From contig NZ_MPKW01000018.1 of NCBI RefSeq assembly GCF_009729415.1, positions 434,001 through 498,000 of the forward strand: a stretch of 64,000 bases of DNA, written 5' to 3'. The stretch comes from Mycolicibacterium sp. CBMA 234. GTDB lineage: Bacteria > Actinomycetota > Actinomycetes > Mycobacteriales > Mycobacteriaceae. The position numbers were made by a program, and so were the translations under genes. Under the pieces are notes generated by a model. The model ran no database searches and was not told the DNA's origin. It saw only the letters and a program-made list of their open reading frames with translations. Below are positions 1-7,691 of this stretch, one piece after another. Position 1 is the stretch's first letter; each line of letters begins with the position of its first letter.

Positions 1-95
1 AATCTATCCATGCTGCAAGTCCTTTCGTTGCCGAAGGATTCTTGCGGCACTGCTGTCCCGGTGGACGGTTGTTGTCCGGTCACCGGGATGCCTTC

Positions 96-1043
96 TCAAC
101 CTGCGGTCGGCGTGAGTTTGTGGATGGTGCCGAAGAGGTCGGTGCTGTACAAGGAGTTTGGGTTCCAGCCGGGTCCAGTGCCGAAGCGCACCGAGGTGCT
201 GCCGAACATTCCGGAGGCCAGAATGCATGCGGCGTGCTGGTCGGGATCGACGCGGACGATGTCACCGCCGTCCATCGCCAGGTAGACCAAACCGTCGGGG
301 CCGACCGTGAGGTCATCAGGGAAGCCGAAGAGTCCGAACAGTCCCAGATCGACGGTGCGGAGGTGGTCCGGGTTGGCCACATCGACGAATGCCAGGGTGC
401 TGCCGGGATGCAGATCCATCGACGCGATGACGACATTGTGGGCAGCGTCGTAGGTCAGGCCGTTGGCCATGGTCACCGAAGGTGCGAACTGCGTTTCGTG
501 GGCACCGTCGACGGTGATCTTGGTCAGGCCGGTGGTCCAACCCAGATTGCGCGACACGATGAACGAACCGTCGGGCAGCCGGACCATTCCGTTGGGCATG
601 GTGAGCCCGGAGACGATGGTCGTCAGTGCTCCGGTGCCGAGATCAACACGACCGATGCCGCCGTCCTTGCTGCCGAAGATTCCGGACAAGAAGCTGTTGC
701 CGGTGGTGAAGTACGCGGCCCCGGCTGCGACGGTAATGCTGCCCGGCGCAGCGACATTGGGAACGAACGTGCTGCCCTTACCGTCCGGCGTCAACCGGTA
801 GAGCTGTCCGGAATTACCGACGGTGCGCGAAACCAGCATGGTGCCCGAACTGTCGAATCCCAGGTTTTCCAGCGAGCCCAGGCCGCTCGCGACCGTGGTG
901 GCCCGCCACGGGCATCGGGTGATCGCCACTGCGGACGCCGACCTCGCCGGTCCGCCGAGGACGGCGATCAGCGCCACCGCAGCGCTCAGTGCCACGTGGG
1001 CAAGGGGACCACGCCACCGGCGGTCCACATCACGAGTCATCAT
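96..1043 (-). CDS. Secreted SMP-30/NHL-like beta-propeller protein
   Basis: About 315 residues with an N-terminal signal peptide: a basic start, a hydrophobic stretch around residues 15-30, and an Ala-rich cleavage region near residue 38. The rest has repeated short beta-strand motifs such as PNGMVRLPDGSFIVSR, DDLTVGPDGLVYLAMDGGD and GLTYDAAHN, typical of SMP-30/gluconolactonase or Vgb-like propellers, often lactonases or binding proteins. Two ATG codons lie in tandem after a strong GGAGG; the second (1040) has the better spacing. It is divergent from a TetR gene and shares palindromic operators with it, so it is probably that regulator's target. The substrate cannot be read from sequence. 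Confidence 0.75.
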   Translation of the reverse strand: MMTRDVDRRWRGPLAHVALSAAVALIAVLGGPARSASAVAITRCPWRATTVASGLGSLENLGFDSSGTMLVSRTVGNSGQLYRLTPDGKGSTFVPNVAAPGSITVAAGAAYFTTGNSFLSGIFGSKDGGIGRVDLGTGALTTIVSGLTMPNGMVRLPDGSFIVSRNLGWTTGLTKITVDGAHETQFAPSVTMANGLTYDAAHNVVIASMDLHPGSTLAFVDVANPDHLRTVDLGLFGLFGFPDDLTVGPDGLVYLAMDGGDIVRVDPDQHAACILASGMFGSTSVRFGTGPGWNPNSLYSTDLFGTIHKLTPTAG

Positions 1044-1090
1044 CTTTCCTCCGCAGACTTGCCACCGGCATCCGCCGCATCAACCGTGCC

Positions 1091-1108
1091 GAGTACGTCG
1101 TCGTACTC
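1091..1108. promoter_or_regulatory. Palindromic operator 1 of the TetR/propeller divergent region
   Basis: Perfect 7-bp inverted repeat GAGTACG-N4-CGTACTC. The core GTACG-N4-CGTAC is identical to that of the second palindrome 31 bp away (centre to centre). Size and symmetry fit a TetR dimer site. Confidence 0.6.
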
Positions 1109-1121
1109 GCATGTCAGGGCA

Positions 1122-1139
1122 CAGTACGATAACGTACTG
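1122..1139. promoter_or_regulatory. Palindromic operator 2 of the TetR/propeller divergent region
   Basis: Perfect 7-bp inverted repeat CAGTACG-ATAA-CGTACTG ending two bases before the TetR start codon. It shares its GTACG-N4-CGTAC core with operator 1, so autorepression of the TetR gene is likely. Confidence 0.65.
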
Positions 1140-1141
1140 GC

Positions 1142-1759
1142 ATGCGCAACGCGGTGGCTGACAGCAGCAGCGGAGATGGCGAATCGCCCGCGGAAGCACG
1201 TCAGCGGTTCATTGATGCGCTCGCCACCTTGATCGGGGAGCGCGGCTACGCCGCGACATCGGTGGTCGACATCGTGAGGGTGGCTCAGGCCTCCAAGACC
1301 ACCTTCTACGTGCATTTCTCGAACAAACAGGAGTGCTATCTGGCGTTGCTGGCCTCGGTGACCGACGATCTCGTTGCTGACATCCGACAGGCCGTGGACT
1401 CAGATGCGCACTGGCACAACCAAATCCGCCAGATGTTCGCCGCCTACATCGCGCATTTGACTGCGCGCCCGGAGATTTCGCTGAGCTGGATACGCGATCT
1501 TCCGGCACTAGGGGCAGCTGCCCGGCCGATCCAACGGCGCAATTTCGCCGAACTGGCCAACCTGCTCGGCGAACTCAGCGCCAACCCAGGATTTCGGCGC
1601 GCTGAGCTGCCGCCGGTCACCAAGCCCAAAGCCGTCATGCTGCTGGCCGGCGTGCGGGAGTTGGCCGCCCAAACTGCCGAAGACGAACTGGATATCGAAA
1701 CAGTCATCGGGCCGGCCACTGACATCGCTATCAGCATCCTCACGGCAAAGCAGGGATAA
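1142..1759 (+). CDS. TetR/AcrR family transcriptional regulator
   Basis: 205 residues. The N-terminal TetR helix-turn-helix covers roughly residues 20-65, with the signature GYAATSVVDIVRVAQ followed by SKTTFYVHFSNKQECY, which fits TetR_N closely. The C-terminal half is a helical ligand and dimer domain with no recognisable ligand signature. It starts two bases after a perfect 18-bp palindrome, which favours the ATG at 1142. It is divergent from the secreted propeller gene and convergent with the permease gene, so the most likely target is the propeller gene and itself. Confidence 0.9.
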   Translation: MRNAVADSSSGDGESPAEARQRFIDALATLIGERGYAATSVVDIVRVAQASKTTFYVHFSNKQECYLALLASVTDDLVADIRQAVDSDAHWHNQIRQMFAAYIAHLTARPEISLSWIRDLPALGAAARPIQRRNFAELANLLGELSANPGFRRAELPPVTKPKAVMLLAGVRELAAQTAEDELDIETVIGPATDIAISILTAKQG

Positions 1760-1767
1760 CCGCCGGG

Positions 1768-3213
1768 TCAGCTGTCGAGCGCGTCGACCGGCACCCGATG
1801 TTCGGCGTTATTCGTTGTGTGCGAGGCGGTTTCGGTCGGACGAGAGGCTCCGCGACGGCGTCGGACTACCTCGAAGGCGGCCATGATTAGCAGCAGCGTG
1901 ACGCCGCTCATCAGGAATTGCGATCGGGTGCCGGGCAGGAAAGCCATGGCCAGGATGACGGCGGCCATGAGCGCGATGGTGGCGTAGCTCAACCACGGGA
2001 AGAGCCACATCTTCAGTTTCAAGCTGCCGGGTTCGGTCCGTTCGAGTCGGCGGCGCAGAGTGACCTGGGAGATGGCGATGATCAGATAGACGAACAGCGC
2101 GACGGCGCCGTAGGAGTTGACCAGGAAGTTGAAGACCACATCGCCCCAGACGTATGTCGCGGCAACCGACGCGTAGCCGACCGCGGTGCCGAGCGCAATC
2201 GCCCGCCGCGGGACCCCGCTACCGGACAGCGTGGTGAAGAATCGCGGAGCGTCGCCATAAGTGGTGAGCGCGAACAACATTCGCGACGTGGTGTACAGCG
2301 CCGAGTTGAGGCAGGACAGTACTGCGGTGAGCACGATGAAGTTCATGATCGTCGCGACGCCCGGGATGCCGAGAACTGTCAGCACCGACGCGTAGGGGCT
2401 GATACCCACGCTCTTGGCGTTCCACGGCTGGATCGCCACAACCACGAGGATCGATCCGACGTAGAACGCGATGATCCGGAACACGATCGACTTCATCGCC
2501 CGCGACACCGCGCGCTCGGGCTCGTCGGATTCGGCGGCGGCGATGGTGACGATCTCGGCGCCCGTGTAGAACGCGACGCAGGGCACCACGGCGGCCAGGA
2601 CCGCGCCCCAGCCGAGCGGCGCGAACCCGCCGTGGTCGATCAGGTTGGCGAGGCCCGGTGTGGAGTGCGGCCACAGGCCGGTGATCCACAGCGCACCCAT
2701 GGCCAGGAAGACCACGATGGCAATGACTTTCACCGACGAGAACCAGTATTCGAATTCCCCGAACGAACGTGCGGACACCAGATTGCTCGCGGTGAGGGCG
2801 AGCAGCAGGCCGAGGCTCAACGCCCACAGCGGCACCGCAGGGAGCCACAGGTGCAGGATTCGTCCGCCGGCGACGGTCTCTACGGCGACGACGATGACGA
2901 AGAAGTACCAGTACATCCAGCCCGTCACGAAACCGCCGCGGCGTCCGAGGGCTTGCCGGGCGTAGATGTAGAACGAGCCGATGACCGGTCGCGCCACGGC
3001 CATCTCGGCGAGCATCCGCATGATCAGCATGGTGATGATGCCGCCGATCAGGAACGACACGATGGCCGCCGGTCCGGCGGTGCCGATCACGACGCCGCTA
3101 CCGACGAACAGCCCGGCGCCGATCACCCCGCCCAATGCGATCAGGTTGATGTGTCTGCGTCGGAGGCCTTTGGCCAGCTGCGCATCACTGGCTTTGATCT
3201 CTGAATTCGCCAC
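1768..3213 (-). CDS. Amino-acid permease, APC superfamily (AAT/GabP-like)
   Basis: 481 residues with about 12 hydrophobic segments, the usual size of an AAT-family amino-acid:proton symporter. The first helix has the conserved glycine-rich signature GGVIGAGLFVGSG (about residues 28-40), where amino-acid backbones bind in this fold, and helix 6 has FYTGAEIVTIAAAESDEPERAVSRA. The soluble C-terminal tail is short and charged. Relatives transport GABA, D-Ser/D-Ala/Gly, Asn or aromatic amino acids; the substrate cannot be decided here. It stands alone, convergent with the TetR gene. Confidence 0.88.
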   Translation of the reverse strand: MANSEIKASDAQLAKGLRRRHINLIALGGVIGAGLFVGSGVVIGTAGPAAIVSFLIGGIITMLIMRMLAEMAVARPVIGSFYIYARQALGRRGGFVTGWMYWYFFVIVVAVETVAGGRILHLWLPAVPLWALSLGLLLALTASNLVSARSFGEFEYWFSSVKVIAIVVFLAMGALWITGLWPHSTPGLANLIDHGGFAPLGWGAVLAAVVPCVAFYTGAEIVTIAAAESDEPERAVSRAMKSIVFRIIAFYVGSILVVVAIQPWNAKSVGISPYASVLTVLGIPGVATIMNFIVLTAVLSCLNSALYTTSRMLFALTTYGDAPRFFTTLSGSGVPRRAIALGTAVGYASVAATYVWGDVVFNFLVNSYGAVALFVYLIIAISQVTLRRRLERTEPGSLKLKMWLFPWLSYATIALMAAVILAMAFLPGTRSQFLMSGVTLLLIMAAFEVVRRRRGASRPTETASHTTNNAEHRVPVDALDS

Positions 3214-3291
3214 TGGCGCAACGATGCCGCAGTGTGGTGCGCGCGCCCATGGTTGTGGTCACCGTGCGTTAATCGGACGTCGGCATCGAGA

Positions 3292-3804
3292 TCAGCCGCG
3301 GGCCGATAGCGCCAGCGCCCAGCACAGCACGCCAGTCGCCGCGGTGTTGGCCAGAGCACGAATCAGGTTCCAGCTGACCCATGATGACTCGAACTGTTGC
3401 CGCAGCACAGCCAAGTCTGCGGGAGAGGTCGCGGTGGTTGCGGTAGCGAGGTTGTTGTTCAGCGGAACGTTGATCGCCGACGTGATGATCAGGCTGACGA
3501 TGTTGAGGGCCAAGCCGATTCCGATCCAGACCAAGACCGGGCGGACACCAGGTTTGAGGTAGCAGGCTCCGGCGAGCACGGTGAAACCGATGGACCCGAG
3601 GAAGGTCAGCATGAACGGTGGGTTGACGATCACGACGTTGATCTTGTTCATGACGTCGATGAAGGTCCGGTCGTCGAACGCGCCGAGCGCAGGCATCACC
3701 GACATGGCGTACGCGTAGTAGACGCCGGCCAGGAGTCCGGAGGTCAGCACAGCGACGATGAGCGCGGTGGTGCCGAAGGGCTGGGGCAGCTTGCTGAAGG
3801 TCAT
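3292..3804 (-). CDS. DUF1772 (anthrone-oxygenase-like) membrane protein
   Basis: About 170 residues with four hydrophobic helices. The first contains VLTSGLLAGVYYAYAMSVMPAL and there is a conserved FIDVMNKINVVIVNPPFM segment, both typical of DUF1772 membrane proteins. The frame stays open further upstream, but the Arg-rich extension is not protein-like and would overlap the divergent AraC gene. The ATG at 3804 (or 3840) is therefore preferred; 3804 leaves the inverted repeat at 3829-3874 upstream. Function is unknown. It is divergent from an AraC regulator, a common arrangement for DUF1772 genes. Confidence 0.75.
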   Translation of the reverse strand: MTFSKLPQPFGTTALIVAVLTSGLLAGVYYAYAMSVMPALGAFDDRTFIDVMNKINVVIVNPPFMLTFLGSIGFTVLAGACYLKPGVRPVLVWIGIGLALNIVSLIITSAINVPLNNNLATATTATSPADLAVLRQQFESSWVSWNLIRALANTAATGVLCWALALSARG

Positions 3805-3828
3805 GAGCTGAACGTAAGTCAGCGCAAC

Positions 3829-3874
3829 TAGACGATCCATGGTTAAAGGACTCAGTAACATACGCGATCGTCTA
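3829..3874. promoter_or_regulatory. Inverted repeat in the DUF1772/AraC divergent promoter
   Basis: TAGACGATC (3829-3837) and GATCGTCTA (3866-3874) form a perfect 9-bp inverted repeat with a 28-bp spacer. The spacing suits two half-sites for an AraC-type regulator. It lies between the divergent starts if DUF1772 starts at 3804. Confidence 0.5.
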
Positions 3875-3884
3875 CGCTTTCGGC

Positions 3885-4811
3885 GTGGACGCCCTCGCGG
3901 GGTTACTGGACGGGCCGCGCGCCCGTGGTGCATTTCTGATGCGGTCGTTGCTCGACCCGCCCTGGTCACTGCGCGTCGAGGACCAAGCTGCGCTCACCAT
4001 CGTCGTGGTGGCCCGCGGGTCGGCAGTGGTGCTCCCGGACGGCGCGGCGAGCAGGCGGCTGGATACCGGCGACATCGCGATATTTCGCGGGCCGGACGGC
4101 TACACCGTTGCCGATGACGCCGGTACCGCGCCTGAGATCATCGTCCACCCGGGTCAGGTCACGACGACCATGGACGGTGAACCCCTTTGCGAGGCACTGA
4201 GTCTGGGTGTCCGGAGCTGGGGTACCCGGCCCGACGCCGACACCTTGCTCGTCACCGGCGCCTACGAGGACGTGGGCGCGGTCTGCCGACGGCTGCTGAC
4301 TGCCTTGCCGCCGCTGGTGGTGGTTCGGCGTCGCGAGGTCAACGACATGTTGGTCGAGCTGTTGCTCGACGAGATCACGCGTGATGAGCCGGCGCAGGGT
4401 GCGGTGCTCGACCGGATGCTGGACCTGCTGACCATCGCGGCGCTGCGCAGCTGGTTGTCTCGCGAGGATGCGCCGGCCTGGTACCGGGCCTATCGAGATC
4501 CTCAGGTGGGCACGGCACTTCGGCTCATGGAAAACAATCCGGCGCACCCGTGGACCGTGGGATCGCTGGCGGCTGAGGTCGGGTTATCCCGCGCAGCGCT
4601 GGCTCGCCGATTCACAAAACTGGTCGGCGAGCCGCCGATGGCATTGCTCACCGAGGTACGGCTGGCCCTGGCCACCGACTTGCTCCGCGGCTCGGACGCC
4701 ACCATCGAAACCGTCGCGCGGCGCGTCGGTTATGGCACCGCGTTCGCACTGAGTGCCGCGATCAAACGCCGTTATGGCTTGAGCCCGAAGACAATCCGGG
4801 CCGGCGGGTAG
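3885..4811 (+). CDS. AraC family regulator with cupin-like sensor domain
   Basis: 308 residues with a GTG start. The N-terminal half (about residues 1-170) is a cupin_6-type domain (RGSAVVLPDG, LDTGDIAIFRGPDGYTV). The C-terminal ~100 residues are two AraC helix-turn-helix units, seen in WTVGSLAAEVGLSRAALARRFTKLVGEPP and ETVARRVGYGTAFALSAAIKRRYGLSP. This combination is common in actinobacterial regulators placed next to small membrane proteins or oxidoreductases. It is divergent from the DUF1772 gene with a 9-bp inverted repeat between them, so it probably controls that gene. Confidence 0.88.
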   Translation: MDALAGLLDGPRARGAFLMRSLLDPPWSLRVEDQAALTIVVVARGSAVVLPDGAASRRLDTGDIAIFRGPDGYTVADDAGTAPEIIVHPGQVTTTMDGEPLCEALSLGVRSWGTRPDADTLLVTGAYEDVGAVCRRLLTALPPLVVVRRREVNDMLVELLLDEITRDEPAQGAVLDRMLDLLTIAALRSWLSREDAPAWYRAYRDPQVGTALRLMENNPAHPWTVGSLAAEVGLSRAALARRFTKLVGEPPMALLTEVRLALATDLLRGSDATIETVARRVGYGTAFALSAAIKRRYGLSPKTIRAGG

Positions 4812-4819
4812 CCGCGCCG

Positions 4820-5674
4820 TTAGCGGGTCTTGGCGAACCTGCGGTGCCGCCATACGTACTGCGGAATGCCGCGCAGCGGGACACCCTTGGGCCAGCCGTC
4901 GGGCCGGAAGTAGGCGTCGGTGCCGCCGTCGACGAAAATGACGCTGCCGCAGAGGAAGTCGGCGGAATCCGACAACATGAAGATGATCCAGTTGGCGAGG
5001 TGGACCGGGTCGCCGAAGTTGCCGGTCGGGATCGGGAAGGCGCGCACCGCCTTGCCCTCGCGGGGCGAATCGAGCTGAGCCTGAAGCAGCGGCGTCATGA
5101 TGGCGCCAGGCGCCAGCACGTTGAGCCGGATGCCGCGGCCGGCCCATTCGGCCGTCACCGCGGTCTGCCGGACCCAGCGTGCGACGGCGATCTTGGATGC
5201 GGCATACATGAGCGCAGAGGCGCCACCGCCGAAGAAGCGAACTGCGCGCGCTGCCTGGTCGGCGTCGCCGGCGAGCAGGGCACGGATGGCGCGCCGGGGG
5301 ACGGCGGGCACGGTGGTGCTGGAATTGCTGCCCAGGGCAACGACTTTCGCATTTCCGGCGGCCGCGAGCGCGGGCCGCCAGGCGGTCAGCAGCTCGACGG
5401 TGCCGAGGTAATTGATCTGGGCGATCAGCCGGGCGCGGTCGGCACCAGCGCCCGGGCCGATGCCGGCGGCCAGCACGGCACCGTTGAGCTTGCCCTCGGC
5501 CAGCTCAAGCACCCGCGTCGCCGCGGTGCGCCGTCCCTCGGCGGTGGACAGGTCGGCGATGACGTCGGCGTCCTTGAGATCGACCCCAATCACCGTGTGG
5601 CCCTGGCCGCGTAATTGTTCGGCCGTTTGGTAGCCCATGCCGGATGCCGAGCCGGTCACAGCGTAGGTACCGAT
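4820..5674 (-). CDS. SDR-family oxidoreductase, possibly starting at a non-canonical ATC codon
   Basis: Short-chain dehydrogenase: TGSASGMG cofactor loop, an AAGIG motif, and the active-site YAASK. The first conventional start (GTG 5659) leaves almost no first beta strand before the glycine loop and has no Shine-Dalgarno. Fifteen bases upstream an ATC (5674-5672) sits six bases after AAGGAG (5686-5681) and restores the strand (IGTYAVTGSASG). It is the last gene of the IclR-esterase-SDR set; the C-terminal residues YVWRHRRFAKTR are an extension. Relatives are 3-alpha-hydroxysteroid dehydrogenase-like SDRs. Substrate unknown. Confidence 0.85.
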   Translation of the reverse strand: MGTYAVTGSASGMGYQTAEQLRGQGHTVIGVDLKDADVIADLSTAEGRRTAATRVLELAEGKLNGAVLAAGIGPGAGADRARLIAQINYLGTVELLTAWRPALAAAGNAKVVALGSNSSTTVPAVPRRAIRALLAGDADQAARAVRFFGGGASALMYAASKIAVARWVRQTAVTAEWAGRGIRLNVLAPGAIMTPLLQAQLDSPREGKAVRAFPIPTGNFGDPVHLANWIIFMLSDSADFLCGSVIFVDGGTDAYFRPDGWPKGVPLRGIPQYVWRHRRFAKTR

Positions 5675-5704
5675 GGTGATCTCCTTGTTCAGTTGGAAGC
5701 GTGA

Positions 5705-6613
5705 CTAGTCGGCCAGCGTCTTGGCCAAAGCGTCGCACACTTCACGACGCGCGCGGTGCGCGATGTCGAGCACGGGCATGGTCAGGAATCCGTGGATGGC
5801 GCCGTAATACAACTCGGTGACCGGGACGCCCGCGTCGCGCAACGCCACGGTGTAGGCGAGGGCCTCGTCGCGCATCGGGTCATAACCGGTGACCACGACG
5901 ATGGCCGGTGCAACTCCGGCCACGGACGCGGACAGCGGTGCGGCGTAAGGGTTTTCGCGGTCGGCGGTGTTGGGCACGTACTGGTCCCAGTACCACTGCA
6001 TGGCGGCGGTGGTGTTGTAGTAGCCGGTCCGGAACTCGTGGTACGAGCCGTAGGTGAAGTCGGCGGTCAGCACCGGGTAGAGCAGCACCTGTGCGGCCAG
6101 TGGTGCACCGCCACGGTCGCGGGTCATCAGTGCGGTGACCGCGGAGAGGTTGCCCCCAGCGCTGTCGCCGCCGACCACGAGCTTTGTCGGGTCGCCACCA
6201 AGTTCGGCGGCGTTGGCGGAGGCCCACTGGGTGACGGTGTAGACGTCTTCGGCGGCGGCGGGCCACTGATGCTCGGGTGCCAGCCGGTAGTCGACCGAAA
6301 TCACCACGGCGGGAATCGAATTCGCGAAGCTGCGGCAGAGCCCGTCATGTGAGTCAAGGTCGCAGAAGACGAATCCGCCACCGTGGGCGAACACGAAGAT
6401 CGGCAGTGGACCGTCCGCGGCGGGCCGGTAGATCCGGACCCGAATTCCGTCGACCTCGGTGTTGGTCACGGAGTCGACCGGTTCAGGTTCGGCGGGTGGG
6501 ACGTACCGCGCGCGGATGGCGGCGCGCGCTTCGGCGCCGGTCATGGCAGGCAGATCAGGGAAGCCGCCGTTGAGTGCATCGAGGAGGCCGGCGATCTGAG
6601 GGTCGAGGCTCAC
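5705..6613 (-). CDS. Alpha/beta hydrolase (HSL-type esterase/lipase)
   Basis: 302 residues from the GTG at 6613. The oxyanion motif HGGG is at residues 77-80, the nucleophile elbow GDSAGG has its Ser near 151, the acid is in YDPMRDE, and the catalytic His is in AIHGF near 274: the full triad of the hormone-sensitive lipase family. It sits between the IclR gene (32 bases upstream) and the SDR gene, all on the same strand, so the three probably form one transcript. With a Baeyer-Villiger monooxygenase nearby, hydrolysis of a lactone or ester product is a sensible role. The longer upstream frame is Arg/Cys-rich and overlaps the IclR gene, so it was not used. Confidence 0.88.
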   Translation of the reverse strand: MSLDPQIAGLLDALNGGFPDLPAMTGAEARAAIRARYVPPAEPEPVDSVTNTEVDGIRVRIYRPAADGPLPIFVFAHGGGFVFCDLDSHDGLCRSFANSIPAVVISVDYRLAPEHQWPAAAEDVYTVTQWASANAAELGGDPTKLVVGGDSAGGNLSAVTALMTRDRGGAPLAAQVLLYPVLTADFTYGSYHEFRTGYYNTTAAMQWYWDQYVPNTADRENPYAAPLSASVAGVAPAIVVVTGYDPMRDEALAYTVALRDAGVPVTELYYGAIHGFLTMPVLDIAHRARREVCDALAKTLAD

Positions 6614-6644
6614 GCGCGATCCGCCCGCGCTAATTGCTGAACGC

Positions 6645-7445
6645 TCACGCGTACTGCAGTGCCGGGCCCATGCGCAGCGGCCGCATCGGCTGCAGTGTCG
6701 GCGCCACTCGGGAATCCTCGGCATTGCGCCAGATACCCATGGCGGTCATGCGCACCGGGGCAGTCAGCTGTTCGAAGGCCATGCGGTTCATTGGACCACA
6801 CACGGAAACGGCGGCGACGGCCTCACCCTGGCGTCCGATCGGCGCTGCGACGCAACCGAATCCGGGCACCGACTCCTCGCGCTCGAAGGCGACGCCGTGG
6901 GAGCGCACCTTGGCCAGTTCGGTGGCCAGCTGGGCGCGGCCCGAGATCGAGTACTTGGTCTTGCGGCTCATGAGGTCGACCTCGGCGTCCTGGTTGTACG
7001 CCAAGATGGCCTTGCCGACGGCAGTACAGTGCGCCGGCTGGCGGCCGCCAACCCGCGACGGCAGCACGGTCATCATGCCGTTGCCGACCTTCTCCAGGTA
7101 GACGACGTCACCGCCGTCGAGCACGGCGAGGTGGACGACGAGTCCGGTGGCGCGGTGCAGTTCGTGCAGCAGCGGGCCGGCGGCGCGGTGCAGACGATCC
7201 TGGTGCACGGCCAGCGAGCCGAGCTCGACCAGACGCATCCCCAGCTCGTAGTCGCGGCCGTTGCGGCGCAGCCAGCGCAGCTGGACCAGGCGCTCCAGCA
7301 TCCGGTGAGCCGAAGAACGGGGCAGACCCGTGCGACGCACGATCTGCGCCAGGGTCAGCCGGCCGGGGCCGTCGAACGCGTCGAGGACCAGCGACACCCG
7401 GTCGATGACCGCGCTGGGGGTGGTGGATTCGACTGCTGATGTCAT
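6645..7445 (-). CDS. IclR family transcriptional regulator
   Basis: 266 residues from the ATG at 7445, which has GGAGG five bases upstream; a TTG four codons earlier overlaps that site. The N-terminal winged helix (LTLAQIVRRTGLPRSSAHRML) is followed by the IclR effector domain (about residues 90-250), including GRQPAHCTAVGKAILAY and ending in VSVCGPMNRM. IclR proteins in actinobacterial catabolic clusters usually sense an aromatic or ketone intermediate. A perfect 8-bp palindrome lies 31 bases upstream of the start. It heads the esterase-SDR transcript and flanks the flavoprotein/dioxygenase operon, so it probably controls both. Confidence 0.9.
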   Translation of the reverse strand: MTSAVESTTPSAVIDRVSLVLDAFDGPGRLTLAQIVRRTGLPRSSAHRMLERLVQLRWLRRNGRDYELGMRLVELGSLAVHQDRLHRAAGPLLHELHRATGLVVHLAVLDGGDVVYLEKVGNGMMTVLPSRVGGRQPAHCTAVGKAILAYNQDAEVDLMSRKTKYSISGRAQLATELAKVRSHGVAFEREESVPGFGCVAAPIGRQGEAVAAVSVCGPMNRMAFEQLTAPVRMTAMGIWRNAEDSRVAPTLQPMRPLRMGPALQYA

Positions 7446-7475
7446 GTCGGCCTCCAAGCTCCGTTGCTCCGTGGG

Positions 7476-7494
7476 ATATTACTATTAGTAATAT
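7476..7494. promoter_or_regulatory. Palindromic operator upstream of the IclR gene
   Basis: Perfect inverted repeat ATATTACT-ATT-AGTAATAT (8-bp arms, 3-bp centre), AT-rich in an otherwise GC-rich region and about 30 bases upstream of the IclR start. It is a likely autoregulatory IclR site overlapping the promoter. Confidence 0.6.
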
Positions 7495-7560
7495 GACTGT
7501 TTGTATCACACGGTGGTGGGGCTTGTCACACATTTCGCCAGAACTCCAGCGAATATATGC

Positions 7561-7603
7561 ACGACGACGTGTCCCGCACCGGCTGGTGGGGACACGTCGT
7601 CGT
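7561..7603 (-). terminator. Hairpin terminator after the HsaA/HsaC-like operon
   Basis: A 15-bp perfect stem (7561-7575 with 7589-7603) and a 13-base loop lie about 90 bases downstream of the flavoprotein stop. There is no U-tract, as is usual for mycobacterial hairpin terminators. It separates this operon from the IclR transcript on the same strand. Confidence 0.6.
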
Positions 7604-7691
7604 ATCAAATTTGCAGCTCATGACCCAAAATTGGGACACCGTCCGGCGGCTGTCGCGGTGGCGACACGCTCACCGCCGACATGCCGGGGAT

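Noticed and set aside
1-95. Gene fragment at the left edge
   Set aside because: Open frames here are shadows of the neighbouring gene; no signal on either strand.
42-1232. 396-codon plus-strand open frame at the left edge
   Set aside because: Shadow of the secreted propeller gene; no domain and skewed composition.
1918-3204. 428-codon plus-strand frame opposite the amino-acid permease
   Set aside because: Rich in Asp/Arg/Gly/His as expected for the antisense of a membrane protein; no start signals.
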